A DNA stretch of 64,000 nucleotides from Vibrio sp. S9_S30. GTDB taxonomy: Bacteria > Pseudomonadota > Gammaproteobacteria > Enterobacterales > Vibrionaceae. A model generated the notes under the pieces. It saw only the letters and a list, made by a program, of their open reading frames with translations. It was not told the DNA's origin and made no database searches. Shown here one piece after another: positions 1 through 8,484 of this stretch. Numbering within the stretch: position 1 is the first letter of the stretch; the number at the start of each line of letters is the position of its first letter. A program made the translations under genes and the position numbers. The stretch lies in the NCBI RefSeq assembly GCF_014694455.1, contig NZ_JAAUWT010000007.1:181318-245317 (forward strand). The letters are read 5' to 3'.

Positions 1-1385
1 ACTTAGTGCTTGATCTGCTGCAACGTGTTTCTCTGTTTTCAAGCCAAACCGATATACTGGCAGCGCAAAGCATGATCGATGAAACCATGGTGACCATTCA
101 TCAACAGATCCGCGCCCTAAAGCCGCTCCCTAGCACCGTAACCATTCGTCAGATCGCGTCGCAGCTCAATGACCATGTGACGGGGAACAATACCCCCATT
201 CAGCGAGCATTGAGAGTCTTGTCCCTCGATGAAGGTAACCAAGAACTGCTGGCTCAAAATCAGGCACTGATTCAAAGCATTCGCCAGTTTATCTCTGAAG
301 CCGTGCGCGAAGCCGAAGTGCAGGCAACTGACACCGCGAACAGTATTACCCATATTGTGAATACCAGCCGAACACAGCTCAATATCACCATTGGCATCAT
401 TGCCATACTGACGGTATTTGTCGCTTTGTATCTTAGAAATCAGCTCCTCAATCGGTTGGCAACCGTGCTTCGCAGCATGAGGCATTTGGCGCAAGGAGAA
501 TTGCAAACGCCCTTACAAATCGCCGGACAAGATGAGGTGGCGTCATTAGCGCACGCCACCAATGTCTTCAACCAAACCGCGAAACAGCTCCGGCAACGCA
601 CCAGTGCACTGGAAGAGAAAAACCACCAGCTATTGGATGAGATAGAACAGCGCCAGCAAGCCGAAAACAACTTAAAAGAAACGCAAGAAGAGCTGGTTCA
701 AGCCGCCAAACTGGCGGTACTCGGGCAACTGACCTCCGGTATCGTGCATGAATTTAGTCAGCCTCTAGCGGCCATCCGTTCGAATAGTTACCTCGCGTCG
801 CAATACCTCAACAAACAGCAATTCGAACAAGCTCAAGAAAAGCTAGAACGCATTGATCGAATTACCGACAGAACAACAAAACTCTGCCAACACCTTAAGT
901 CTTTTGCCCGCAAAACCGATGATGTAACTCAAAGAACCTACGTACATAAAGCCGTTATCAACGCCATCGATTTATTCACAGACAGCCTGCCAGAGGATTG
1001 GATAACCATCGACATTTCAACCGAATTATGCGTTCGCGCCAACGAAATACGACTGGAACAAGTTTTGGTCAACGCCATCAGCAACAGCTTAGATGCCATT
1101 CAACAACGGCTGAACGATGATGAATTTCATCCCACCCTTTCCATTACAGCCCATCCCTCGACCGACTGGGTTAACCTGTGTATTACCGATAATGGGTGCG
1201 GTATGACTCAAGAACAAATCGAACAAATCTTTGAACCTTTCTTCACCACAAAAGAAGTGGGAAAGGGCTTAGGACTTGGGATGTCGATAACACATAACAT
1301 CATTCAAGATTTCGGCGGCACCATCTTTGTGCAGTCGGAAATAAATAAGGGAACGGAGGTCATGGTATGTCTCAAACCCATGTAA
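1..1385 (+). CDS. Sensor histidine kinase, 5' end outside window
   Basis: The reading frame is open to the left edge, so the true start is off-window; the first internal start-like codon is GTG at 6, and the numbering below counts from it. Visible parts: the end of a periplasmic sensor region, a membrane segment near residues 124-144, a HAMP linker and coiled coil to about 235, an H-box with H248 in HEFSQPL, N-box around N360, DNGCGM at 395-400 and GKGLGLGM near 419. This is the layout of DctB/PgtB-type kinases that partner NtrC-class regulators. It overlaps the downstream regulator by 19 bases, so the two are translationally coupled. It probably senses the ligand of the ABC importer that follows (inference). 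Confidence 0.9.
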   Translation, partial: LVLDLLQRVSLFSSQTDILAAQSMIDETMVTIHQQIRALKPLPSTVTIRQIASQLNDHVTGNNTPIQRALRVLSLDEGNQELLAQNQALIQSIRQFISEAVREAEVQATDTANSITHIVNTSRTQLNITIGIIAILTVFVALYLRNQLLNRLATVLRSMRHLAQGELQTPLQIAGQDEVASLAHATNVFNQTAKQLRQRTSALEEKNHQLLDEIEQRQQAENNLKETQEELVQAAKLAVLGQLTSGIVHEFSQPLAAIRSNSYLASQYLNKQQFEQAQEKLERIDRITDRTTKLCQHLKSFARKTDDVTQRTYVHKAVINAIDLFTDSLPEDWITIDISTELCVRANEIRLEQVLVNAISNSLDAIQQRLNDDEFHPTLSITAHPSTDWVNLCITDNGCGMTQEQIEQIFEPFFTTKEVGKGLGLGMSITHNIIQDFGGTIFVQSEINKGTEVMVCLKPM

Positions 1386-2710
1386 TACTGGTGGAAGACG
1401 ATAAAGAACTCAGAGAAAGCCTGAGTGAAATTCTAGAAATGAACGGCATGACCGTCACTGCCTTTGCTTCTGCCGACAAGGCGCTCCCCTGTATTCAATA
1501 TAATGCCAATAGCATTGTTGTTTCAGACATCAGAATGCCCAACATGAATGGCATGACATTCTTACAACACTTACAACAGCTCGATTCAGAATTGCCTGTC
1601 ATTCTGATTTCGGGTCATGCGGACATCGAAACCGCCTTGCAATGCATTAAACAAGGTGCCTTTGATTTTGTCGAAAAACCTCTCCGGCCAGAGCACCTTA
1701 TCGAGCTGACAACCAAAGCCATTCAGCATCGCGCCCTCACACTAGAAAACCGACGGCTGAAACAAAGAAACCCTCGTAGCATCACATTGGACGAACTGCT
1801 CATCGGCGAATCCGATTCTATGCAAAAACTCAAAAGCCGCTTAATGACGCTTGCCAATGCCGACGTCAATATTGTGATCAACGGAGAAACAGGCACTGGC
1901 AAAGAAAAAATCGCCCGTACCTTACACAGCCAATCTAGGCGCAGTGCCAAACCTTTTGTCGCCATTAACTGCGGTGCCATGCCAGAAAACCTCATTGAAT
2001 CCGAGTTGTTTGGCCATGAAGCGGGCAGCTTTACGGGAGCCAGTAAGAAGCGAATCGGCAAAATTGAGTACGCCTCTGGCGGCACGTTATTTTTGGATGA
2101 AATTGAAAGTATGCCACTATCCGCCCAAATCCGTTTACTTCGCGTCATTCAAGAAGGCGAATTAGAGCGGGTGGGCAGTAATCAAATCGTTAAGGTCGAT
2201 TTAAAAGTTCTCTCCGCCTCAAAAGATGATTTGTTCAACCTATCGCAGCGAGGCGACTTTCGGCAAGACTTGTATTACCGCCTTAACGTTGCGACCTTAG
2301 ACATTCCACCACTGAGGGAGCGGAAAGCCGACATTCCAATGTTACTTGGGCATTTCATTCATGATGCAGAAAAACGCCTAGGGCAGAAAGCCCCCCCTCT
2401 GACCCCTTTGCACTTTCAGCACCTAATGTCCCACGATTGGCCAGGTAATGTGCGAGAGCTAATGAACGAAACGGATCGCATTGTTTTGGGTATATCCGAT
2501 CTGATCGTCACCAGTAACCATCAAGAGTGCCACAGCTTGGCACACCAGATGACGCAATTTGAATTTTCCGTCCTTCACCATACGTTGATTCAATTTGATG
2601 GGCATATTGGAGCGACAGCGGAACATTTGGATATTCCACGCAAAAATCTGTACTTAAGAATGAAGAAGTTAGGACTGAAGAAAGAAGATTATGTTTTACC
2701 CGAAGAGTAG
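1367..2710 (+). CDS. Sigma-54-dependent response regulator (PgtA/DctD class)
   Basis: 447 residues. A receiver domain (phospho-acceptor D54 in VVSDIRMPN, K104 in VEKP) is followed by an AAA+ domain with Walker A GETGTGKE (173-180) and Walker B LFLDEI (about 241-246), then a C-terminal Fis-type helix-turn-helix near 405-440. The sigma-54 contact loop reads GSFTGA (220-225) rather than the usual GAFTGA. Start chosen at ATG 1367, with a GGAGGT-like ribosome site inside the end of the kinase gene. Gene order kinase-regulator-transporter resembles the pgtBA-type phosphoglycerate system, but the ligand here is not known. It should activate the sigma-54 promoter at 2818-2834. Confidence 0.92.
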   Translation: MSQTHVILVEDDKELRESLSEILEMNGMTVTAFASADKALPCIQYNANSIVVSDIRMPNMNGMTFLQHLQQLDSELPVILISGHADIETALQCIKQGAFDFVEKPLRPEHLIELTTKAIQHRALTLENRRLKQRNPRSITLDELLIGESDSMQKLKSRLMTLANADVNIVINGETGTGKEKIARTLHSQSRRSAKPFVAINCGAMPENLIESELFGHEAGSFTGASKKRIGKIEYASGGTLFLDEIESMPLSAQIRLLRVIQEGELERVGSNQIVKVDLKVLSASKDDLFNLSQRGDFRQDLYYRLNVATLDIPPLRERKADIPMLLGHFIHDAEKRLGQKAPPLTPLHFQHLMSHDWPGNVRELMNETDRIVLGISDLIVTSNHQECHSLAHQMTQFEFSVLHHTLIQFDGHIGATAEHLDIPRKNLYLRMKKLGLKKEDYVLPEE

Positions 2711-2800
2711 GTCATTGATGACCTACTCACAGATCACATTCGTCTCCATTTGACACATCGCCAGAAACCAAAAAATCATAACCAGCTGAAATTAATGAAA

Positions 2801-2815
2801 TTAACCATCAGTTAA
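2801..2815. promoter_or_regulatory. Palindrome TTAAC-N5-GTTAA, copy 1
   Basis: A perfect inverted repeat with 5-base arms lies two bases upstream of the sigma-54 -24 element for the binding-protein gene. The same arm-spacer design occurs again at 7332-7346 and 8011-8025, always between genes. No known regulator is assigned. Confidence 0.5.
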
Positions 2816-2817
2816 CA

Positions 2818-2834
2818 TTGGCATAACATTTGTA
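2818..2834 (+). promoter_or_regulatory. Sigma-54 promoter for ABC importer
   Basis: The sequence TTGGCAT-N5-TTGTA matches the sigma-54 consensus TTGGCAC-N5-TTGCA except for T in place of C at two positions, and spacing is exact. Transcription would start near 2845, giving a leader of about 70 bases to the ATG at 2915. The gene just upstream encodes a sigma-54 activator, which supports the call. Confidence 0.72.
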
Positions 2835-2914
2835 CTATTAACGATAGGTTATTGCGTACATTCGCAAGTAACCCGCACATGGATAACCCTACGTTGATAA
2901 AAATGGAGTGCACA

Positions 2915-4255
2915 ATGAAACATGGAATCAAACTGCTCACACTAACCAGCGCAATGATATTTGCAATGGGCAGTGCATCCGCTTGGGCAATGTCAGATAA
3001 AAACTTGGTGATCGTCACCTCGTTTTCCAACGATGTGACCGACGTTTACAAAAAAGCGTTTGAAAAAAAATACCCTAACGTAAAAGTCGAAATCTTAAAG
3101 AAAAAGACCACATCGGGTATTAAATACCTACAAGAAACCGCTGCACGAAACAGCTCCGACATTTTTTGGGCATCGGCACCCGATGCATTCGAAGTATTAA
3201 AAGACAATGACTTACTCGCACAATACCAATCGTCGATCACGGGCATTCCTGAAAAAGTAGGGTCTTTTCCTATCCACGATCCCGACGGTTACTACAAGGG
3301 GTTTGCGCTTTCCGGCTACGGCATGATGTGGAATGAACGTTACATGAAAGCCAAAAAGCTCCCAATTCCTCAAGAGTGGGAAGATCTCGCGGACCCGGTT
3401 TATCACAAGCATGTGGGCATGTCTTCCCCCTCTCGCTCAGGGACAACCCACCTAACCGTAGAAGCCATTCTGCAAGGAAAAGGCTGGGAAGAGGGCTGGG
3501 CGACCATGAAAGCCATTTCAGGTAACTTCCGCGTAGTGACCGAACGCAGCTTCGGTGTGCCTGACGGGGTAAACAGCGGCTCGTTTGGTGTGGGTATCGT
3601 GATTGACTTCTTTGGTCTGTCATCGAAAGCAACCGGATTCCCTGTCGACTTCCGTTACCCAACGGTGACAGCACTTGTCCCTGCCAACGTCGGTAAGATC
3701 AAAAATGCACCAAACCAAGAAGCAGCAGGAGCCTTTATTGATTTCCTCCTGTCCGACGAAGGGCAAGAACTCTTACTCGATAAAGGGATTCAGCGCTTAC
3801 CCGTTAACCCAAATGTCTACAGCAAAACGCCTGAAGGGTTCCCAAACCCATTTACGGGTCAAAAGCTTGGAACGGTAGACTTTGATCTGAACCTATCCAA
3901 ATCTCGCTACAACGTGGTCAACAGTTTATTCGATGTCATGATCACCTACCGCATGGATGAATTGCGCAAAGCAACAAAAGCAATTCAAGATGCAGAAACA
4001 AAAGCCAAAGCTCAAAGCAACGCCAAAGCTCTGGAGTTGGTTGCCCAAGCAAAAGCTCTGATCAATGAAATGCCGATTACGGCGGAAGAAGCCAGCAACC
4101 CCGAGTTTGCCGGTATCTTCACGAAAAAGCGCAAGAAGAAAACCGACAAAGTCGGCGCTCGTCAGGCCGAAATAGAGCAAGCTTGGGATAAAAAAGTCGT
4201 CACTAACTACGACAAAGCAAAAGCGCTTGCGGAACAAGCAATGGATATGCTGTAA
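2915..4255 (+). CDS. ABC importer periplasmic binding protein
   Basis: 446 residues from ATG 2915, chosen because GGAG lies 6 bases upstream and the protein then begins with a typical Sec signal peptide (MKHGIK, a hydrophobic core, then SASAWA). The mature part is a type-2 periplasmic binding fold of the FbpA/AfuA/PgtC class (VIVTSFSNDVTDVYKKAF near the N-terminus). After about residue 330 there is a long helical, lysine- and alanine-rich extension including a KKRKKK stretch, which is not part of a standard FbpA-like fold. Neighbours are its permease and ATPase. Substrate unresolved: ferric ion or a phosphorylated organic compound are both possible; the regulator type favours the latter. Confidence 0.85.
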   Translation: MKHGIKLLTLTSAMIFAMGSASAWAMSDKNLVIVTSFSNDVTDVYKKAFEKKYPNVKVEILKKKTTSGIKYLQETAARNSSDIFWASAPDAFEVLKDNDLLAQYQSSITGIPEKVGSFPIHDPDGYYKGFALSGYGMMWNERYMKAKKLPIPQEWEDLADPVYHKHVGMSSPSRSGTTHLTVEAILQGKGWEEGWATMKAISGNFRVVTERSFGVPDGVNSGSFGVGIVIDFFGLSSKATGFPVDFRYPTVTALVPANVGKIKNAPNQEAAGAFIDFLLSDEGQELLLDKGIQRLPVNPNVYSKTPEGFPNPFTGQKLGTVDFDLNLSKSRYNVVNSLFDVMITYRMDELRKATKAIQDAETKAKAQSNAKALELVAQAKALINEMPITAEEASNPEFAGIFTKKRKKKTDKVGARQAEIEQAWDKKVVTNYDKAKALAEQAMDML

Positions 4256-4297
4256 GCCTTTTCCACTCTACAACATCTGATTCCCCCACTTGTAGGT

Positions 4298-4330
4298 CAG
4301 CACCACGTCATTGCGTGGTGCTGGGGGGAT
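4298..4330 (+). terminator. Intercistronic hairpin after binding-protein gene
   Basis: Ten-base arms CAGCACCACG / CGTGGTGCTG around a 6-base loop, then GGGGGATTTTTA. The T run is short and displaced, so it is more likely a partial terminator or 3'-end stabiliser than a full stop. It would keep binding-protein mRNA in excess over permease and ATPase mRNA. Confidence 0.6.
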
Positions 4331-4357
4331 TTTTATCTCAAGAACATGGAGTTTCTT

Positions 4358-6106
4358 ATGGGTAGTGTCTCTCTTCCACAGTCAAAAGACGACACAGGAC
4401 AAACAAACCGCGGTGCGCTGAAAAAAATCCGTGAGGATTGGGGGCTGTATTTGTCCGCCATCATCATCGCCTTATTCATCATCGTTTTTCTTTTTGTGCC
4501 TGTACTTAAGGTGATTTTTGTTGCTTTCCAAGATCAAGAAGGCAGCTTATCACTGGTTAATTTTCAGGATTTTTTTAGTTCTTCTTTGTTCCAAGAATCT
4601 TTCTTTAATTCTTTCTATGTCGCCTTTATGTCGGTCATAGTGGCGTCGATTATTGCCATGCCTTTGGCGTATTTCACCAGCCGATTTCAGTTTAAAGGCA
4701 CAGTACTGATCCAAACATTAGGCATTGTCCCTCTTATCATGCCGCCCTTTATTGGCGCGGTTGCGATGCAATTGCTGTTTGGTGAAAACGGCACCATGAA
4801 TTTGCTTTTGGATGAATATTTCGGTTTCACGATCCCCGTGATGGAGGGGTTAAACGGCGTTATCTTTGTTCAAAGTGTTCACTATTTCCCATTCATTCTG
4901 ATTAATTTGTCTGCCGCATTGCAAAACATTGATCGCTCAATGGAAGAATCGGCGCAGTCTTTAGGTTCTTCAGGCTTAAAATTGTTTAGAAGAATCGTGT
5001 TTCCGCTCGCTATGCCCGGCTATGTTGCGGGGGCGTCGCTGGTGTTTGTGAAAGTGTTTGACGATTTAGGGACACCACTTCTGCTCAACGTGAACAACAT
5101 GTTGGCACCACAGGCGTATTTGCGCATTTCGTCGGTAGGTATCTCGGATCCGATGGGGTACGTTATTTCGGTTATTCTGGTGGCGTTTTCCGTGTTTGCG
5201 CTTTGGGTTTCGTTCCAAGCGTTAAAAGGGAAAGACTACTCCACCACCCAAAAAGGCGGCGGCGGCTTATCCAAACGCGAGCTTCGCCCAATGGAAATGG
5301 TGGGTTGCTATGCGGTGATTGCCTTAATCCTCCTGCTGGTTCTGGCTCCGCACTTCGCGTTGTTGTTGCTTTCGTTTGGTACCATTTGGAGCTTTAGCCC
5401 ATTACCGGATGGCTTCACGCTTGATCACTACGCCACTGCGATCACTCAAGCCTCAGACTTCATTACCAATACCCTGCTTTACGCTGGCTTGGCGGGCATT
5501 ATCGATGTCATTTTGGGCACGGCCATCGCTTACCTTGTCTGGCGCACCAAAATGGTGGGACGGAAGTGGCTCGATTTCGGTGCCATGGCCGCCCTTGCCG
5601 TTCCCGGCGTGGTCCTCGGCATTGGCTATTTACGTACGTTCTATGACATTGAATTGCCGATTGTCGGTACGTCAATGGCAACGTGGTGGGGCATCATTGT
5701 CATCGCCTTATCGGTGCGCCGCTTGCCTTATGCCTTACGATCCTGTGTCGCGGCGTTGCAACAGGTTAGCCCTTCCCTTGAAGAGGCATCGGAAAACCTA
5801 GGGGCTACCCGCTCTAGAACCATTCGACGCATCGTTGTGCCTTTAATGGCAGCCGGTATTTTGGCGGGATTTGTGACCGCATTCGCTACCGCCGCCGTTG
5901 AACTGTCCGCCACCATTATGCTCGTCGCACAGGAATCGGATGCCCCATTGGCCTATGGCTTGTACATCTTCATGCAGAGTGCTGCGGGGCGAGGTCCTGG
6001 CGCTGCTTTAGGTGTGATTGCCGTAGTGATTGTTGGGCTAGCGACGTACTTGTCGCACACCATTGTTGAACGTACTCGCCAAGCTCACGGCGAAAAGAGT
6101 CATTAA
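4358..6106 (+). CDS. ABC importer permease, two fused domains
   Basis: 582 residues. Start placed at ATG 4358, with GGAG at 4348-4351; the earlier ATG at 4346 overlaps that site. The chain carries two complete BPD_transp_1 (MetI-like) membrane domains in tandem, each with an EAA-type loop (EESAQSLGSSGLKLFRRIVFP and EEASENLGATRSRTIRRIVVP). This is the usual FbpB-type arrangement of one polypeptide supplying both membrane halves. It lies between the binding-protein and ATPase genes, 17 bases before the latter, so translation is likely coupled. Confidence 0.92.
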   Translation: MGSVSLPQSKDDTGQTNRGALKKIREDWGLYLSAIIIALFIIVFLFVPVLKVIFVAFQDQEGSLSLVNFQDFFSSSLFQESFFNSFYVAFMSVIVASIIAMPLAYFTSRFQFKGTVLIQTLGIVPLIMPPFIGAVAMQLLFGENGTMNLLLDEYFGFTIPVMEGLNGVIFVQSVHYFPFILINLSAALQNIDRSMEESAQSLGSSGLKLFRRIVFPLAMPGYVAGASLVFVKVFDDLGTPLLLNVNNMLAPQAYLRISSVGISDPMGYVISVILVAFSVFALWVSFQALKGKDYSTTQKGGGGLSKRELRPMEMVGCYAVIALILLLVLAPHFALLLLSFGTIWSFSPLPDGFTLDHYATAITQASDFITNTLLYAGLAGIIDVILGTAIAYLVWRTKMVGRKWLDFGAMAALAVPGVVLGIGYLRTFYDIELPIVGTSMATWWGIIVIALSVRRLPYALRSCVAALQQVSPSLEEASENLGATRSRTIRRIVVPLMAAGILAGFVTAFATAAVELSATIMLVAQESDAPLAYGLYIFMQSAAGRGPGAALGVIAVVIVGLATYLSHTIVERTRQAHGEKSH

Positions 6107-6123
6107 GAGAAAAGGAATTTCCC

Positions 6124-7200
6124 ATGAGTTTAGAAAACAACCAACAAGTCGGCATAACCATTAAGGATCTCACGTTAGCATTCGGTGAAACCGAGGTACT
6201 GAAAGGGGTAAATTTAGACATTCAACCCGGAGAGTTTTTCGCCTTTCTTGGGCCTTCAGGTTCAGGAAAATCCACACTACTGCGAGCCATCGCGGGGTTC
6301 GGTCCAGTACCAAATGGTGAGATTTTATTGGGCGATGAAAACGTGATTGAGTTGCCACCATGGAAGCGTAATGTCGGCATGGTATTTCAGAGCTATGCAC
6401 TTTGGCCACACATGACGGTGCGCCAAAATGTGGCCTATGGGTTGGAAGAGCGTAAAGTGCCAAAGCCAGAAATCAAAAAGCGAGTGGACGAAGCACTTAA
6501 CCTTGTTGGGCTTTACCACTTGGCAGAGCGCCGACCTTCACAACTTTCCGGCGGCCAGCAACAGAGGGTCGCCATTGCTCGAACGGTGGTGGTTGAGCCA
6601 CGCGTGTTGCTTCTGGACGAACCCTTATCGAACCTAGATGCGAATTTACGCGAGCAAATGCGACGCGATCTTCTTGATCTGCAACGTCAATTAGGATTAA
6701 CCACGATCTTTGTTACCCACGATCAGGAAGAAGCCAACACCATTTCTGATCGCATTGCGGTATTGGATCAAGGCGTGATTCAACAGATCGGCGAACCCAT
6801 CGAGCTGTACGATAACCCAGCCAATAAGTTTGTTGCCGATTTCTTAGGCACCGCCAACGTGTTGAATGGGACAATCACCGAATCAGGGGGTGGCAGTGTA
6901 TTCCAGTCGGAATCTGGCATTCATTTCCCGTATCAAACCAAAGCGCGTGGCGACATCTCATTAGTATTTCGCCCTCAAAGCTTAGAAATTTGTCTCACAT
7001 CCCCCAGCCCAGACACCATCAAACTGGAAGGACAAGTGAAACATCGCGAGTTTTTGGGTCACTTAGTGCGTTATGGCATTGATGTGGGTGGTCAAATGTT
7101 AATGGTGGATGATCCTCACTTGAGAGGTTCGACCCACATTAGAAATGGATCCCCGATTTTACTGCAACTGAACCCTGATGAAATCGTTGCGTTAAGTTAA
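6124..7200 (+). CDS. ABC importer ATPase (FbpC/PotA type)
   Basis: 358 residues. Walker A GPSGSGKST (about 43-51), Q-loop in VFQSYALWPH, signature LSGGQQQR, Walker B LLLDEP and switch His in VTHDQEEA are all present, so it should be catalytically complete. The C-terminal third looks like a TOBE regulatory domain, as in ferric, polyamine and phosphonate importers. It is the last gene of the importer operon; a strong hairpin follows at 7227. Confidence 0.93.
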   Translation: MSLENNQQVGITIKDLTLAFGETEVLKGVNLDIQPGEFFAFLGPSGSGKSTLLRAIAGFGPVPNGEILLGDENVIELPPWKRNVGMVFQSYALWPHMTVRQNVAYGLEERKVPKPEIKKRVDEALNLVGLYHLAERRPSQLSGGQQQRVAIARTVVVEPRVLLLDEPLSNLDANLREQMRRDLLDLQRQLGLTTIFVTHDQEEANTISDRIAVLDQGVIQQIGEPIELYDNPANKFVADFLGTANVLNGTITESGGGSVFQSESGIHFPYQTKARGDISLVFRPQSLEICLTSPSPDTIKLEGQVKHREFLGHLVRYGIDVGGQMLMVDDPHLRGSTHIRNGSPILLQLNPDEIVALS

Positions 7201-7226
7201 GTTATTGACACTAATATTAATTACTA

Positions 7227-7257
7227 AAGAGCCAGTCTGTCTTAGTCTGGCTCTTTC
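7227..7257 (+). terminator. Terminator of ABC importer operon
   Basis: Nine-base arms AAGAGCCAG / CTGGCTCTT with an 11-base loop, ending in a short T run, 27 bases after the ATPase stop codon. Confidence 0.7.
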
Positions 7258-7331
7258 ACATTTTCAGAAGAAAAATCAGAGAATAAGCGCATAGTTGTTG
7301 TTGTATTCTGGAGAGGGTGATAATAATTAAA

Positions 7332-7346
7332 TTAACTGTCTGTTAA
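7332..7346. promoter_or_regulatory. Palindrome TTAAC-N5-GTTAA, copy 2
   Basis: A perfect 5+5+5 inverted repeat whose right edge is 15 bases before the ATG of the response-regulator gene at 7362. The position would suit autoregulation. Same design as 2801-2815 and 8011-8025. Confidence 0.5.
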
Positions 7347-7361
7347 AGAGTGCTTAACCTC

Positions 7362-7997
7362 ATGGACTCGACCTACACCATCCTCATTGCGGATGATCAC
7401 CCGCTGTTTCGCAACGCTTTGTTTCAATCCGTACACATGGCCATCAGCGGAGCCAACCTGCTTGAAGCTGACTCTCTTGATGCGTTACTTTCCCTTTTAG
7501 AGAAAGAACAAGAGCCCGATCTTCTTTTACTGGATTTGAAGATGCCCGGTGCAAACGGAATGTCCGGTTTGATCCAACTTCGTGCCGAATACCCCGATCT
7601 TCCCATCGTCGTCATTTCGGCCAGTGAGGAAGCCAGCGTGGTTACACAAGTTAAAAGCCATGGTGCGTTTGGCTTTATCCCTAAATCCAGTGACATGCGA
7701 GAGCTGGTCGCCGCCTTAAATCAGGTACTGAATGGAGAGCCTTTCTTTCCAGAAGGGATGATCACCAATAATGCCGCGTGCAACCAGCTCAGTGAAAAAA
7801 TAGCCACGCTCACCCCTCAACAATACCGGGTACTCGGCATGTTGTCGGACGGGTTATTGAACAAACAAATTGCTTACGAACTCAGCGTCTCAGAAGCCAC
7901 CATCAAAGCGCACATGACCGCCATTTTTCGTAAGCTTGGGGTCAAAAACCGGACTCAAGCCGTCATTCTTCTCCAACAAATGGAGCCAGAGTCTTAG
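7362..7997 (+). CDS. crbR: NarL/FixJ response regulator, probable CrbR
   Basis: 211 residues from ATG 7362 (a GTG at 7350 is possible but neither start has a strong ribosome site). N-terminal receiver with the acidic pocket ADD at 10-12 and phospho-acceptor D58 in LLLLDLKMPG; C-terminal LuxR-type helix-turn-helix (LTPQQYRVLGMLSDGLLNKQIA then SEATIKAHM). It sits directly before a DUF4212/symporter pair, and the cognate-type hybrid kinase CrbS and acs are in the same window. In Vibrio, CrbS/CrbR turns on acetyl-CoA synthetase and acetate uptake. Family assignment is firm; the name rests on context. Confidence 0.8.
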   Translation: MDSTYTILIADDHPLFRNALFQSVHMAISGANLLEADSLDALLSLLEKEQEPDLLLLDLKMPGANGMSGLIQLRAEYPDLPIVVISASEEASVVTQVKSHGAFGFIPKSSDMRELVAALNQVLNGEPFFPEGMITNNAACNQLSEKIATLTPQQYRVLGMLSDGLLNKQIAYELSVSEATIKAHMTAIFRKLGVKNRTQAVILLQQMEPES

Positions 7998-8010
7998 ACC
8001 TTCGGCTAAG

Positions 8011-8025
8011 TTAACAATGCGTTAA
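8011..8025. promoter_or_regulatory. Palindrome TTAAC-N5-GTTAA, copy 3
   Basis: A perfect inverted repeat (flanking G and C extend the arms to 6) between the crbR stop codon and its terminator, about 185 bases upstream of the symporter small-subunit gene. Confidence 0.5.
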
Positions 8026-8053
8026 CATCTCACTTTTTGGCACAACACTCTTT

Positions 8054-8080
8054 AAGCCCCCGTTTTTAGGGGGCTTTTCC
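8054..8080 (+). terminator. Terminator after crbR
   Basis: Eight-base GC-rich arms AAGCCCCC / GGGGGCTT with a 7-base loop, followed by TTCC; together with the last arm bases this gives a 4-base T run. Confidence 0.75.
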
Positions 8081-8090
8081 ATTTTCCCGC

Positions 8091-8106
8091 CCAGACTAAA
8101 GTAGAA
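8091..8106 (+). promoter_or_regulatory. Candidate CrbR box upstream of symporter
   Basis: CCAGACT-AA-AGTAGAA is an imperfect 7-2-7 inverted repeat, the geometry used by NarL-type regulators. Related sites sit upstream of the DUF294 gene (19749) and acs (22425); together they suggest TTAGACT-WW-AGTCTAA. The centre is 110 bases before the small-subunit ATG. This is inference from comparison within the window. Confidence 0.5.
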
Positions 8107-8208
8107 AAGAGTTCTTGATTTCATCTTGCTATTGTAAATCCTGATACAAATCGTTAACAACGAGCTGTTCATGTAATGAAGAGCAATCAATATCGTAAGG
8201 AGACGGCA

Positions 8209-8472
8209 ATGGCGTTCGAGAACGAAGAACGGGCAAAAGCCTACTGGGACAAAAACGTGAAACTCATGATTTCCTTAATGGTCATCTGGTTTGTAGTGTC
8301 ATTCGGTTGTGGCATTTTGTTTGTTGATGTACTAAATCAAATCCAGCTTGGCGGATACAAGCTTGGTTTCTGGTTTGCGCAACAAGGCTCAATATACAGC
8401 TTCCTGGCAATCATTTTCTACTACGCGTGGAAGATGCGTCAGATAGACCGCGAATTTGGCGTGGAAGAGTAA
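8209..8472 (+). CDS. Sodium:solute symporter small subunit (DUF4212)
   Basis: 87 residues from ATG 8209, preceded by TAAGGAG. Two hydrophobic helices (about 18-40 and 55-75) and the conserved features YWxKN, QIQLGGYKLGFWFAQQGS and IDREFGV match the DUF4212/TIGR03647 small subunit found in front of VC_2705-type symporters. It lies 12 bases before the large subunit. An upstream in-frame ATG (8176) lacks a ribosome site and was not used. Confidence 0.9.
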   Translation: MAFENEERAKAYWDKNVKLMISLMVIWFVVSFGCGILFVDVLNQIQLGGYKLGFWFAQQGSIYSFLAIIFYYAWKMRQIDREFGVEE

Positions 8473-8484
8473 GGAGTCGTTAAG

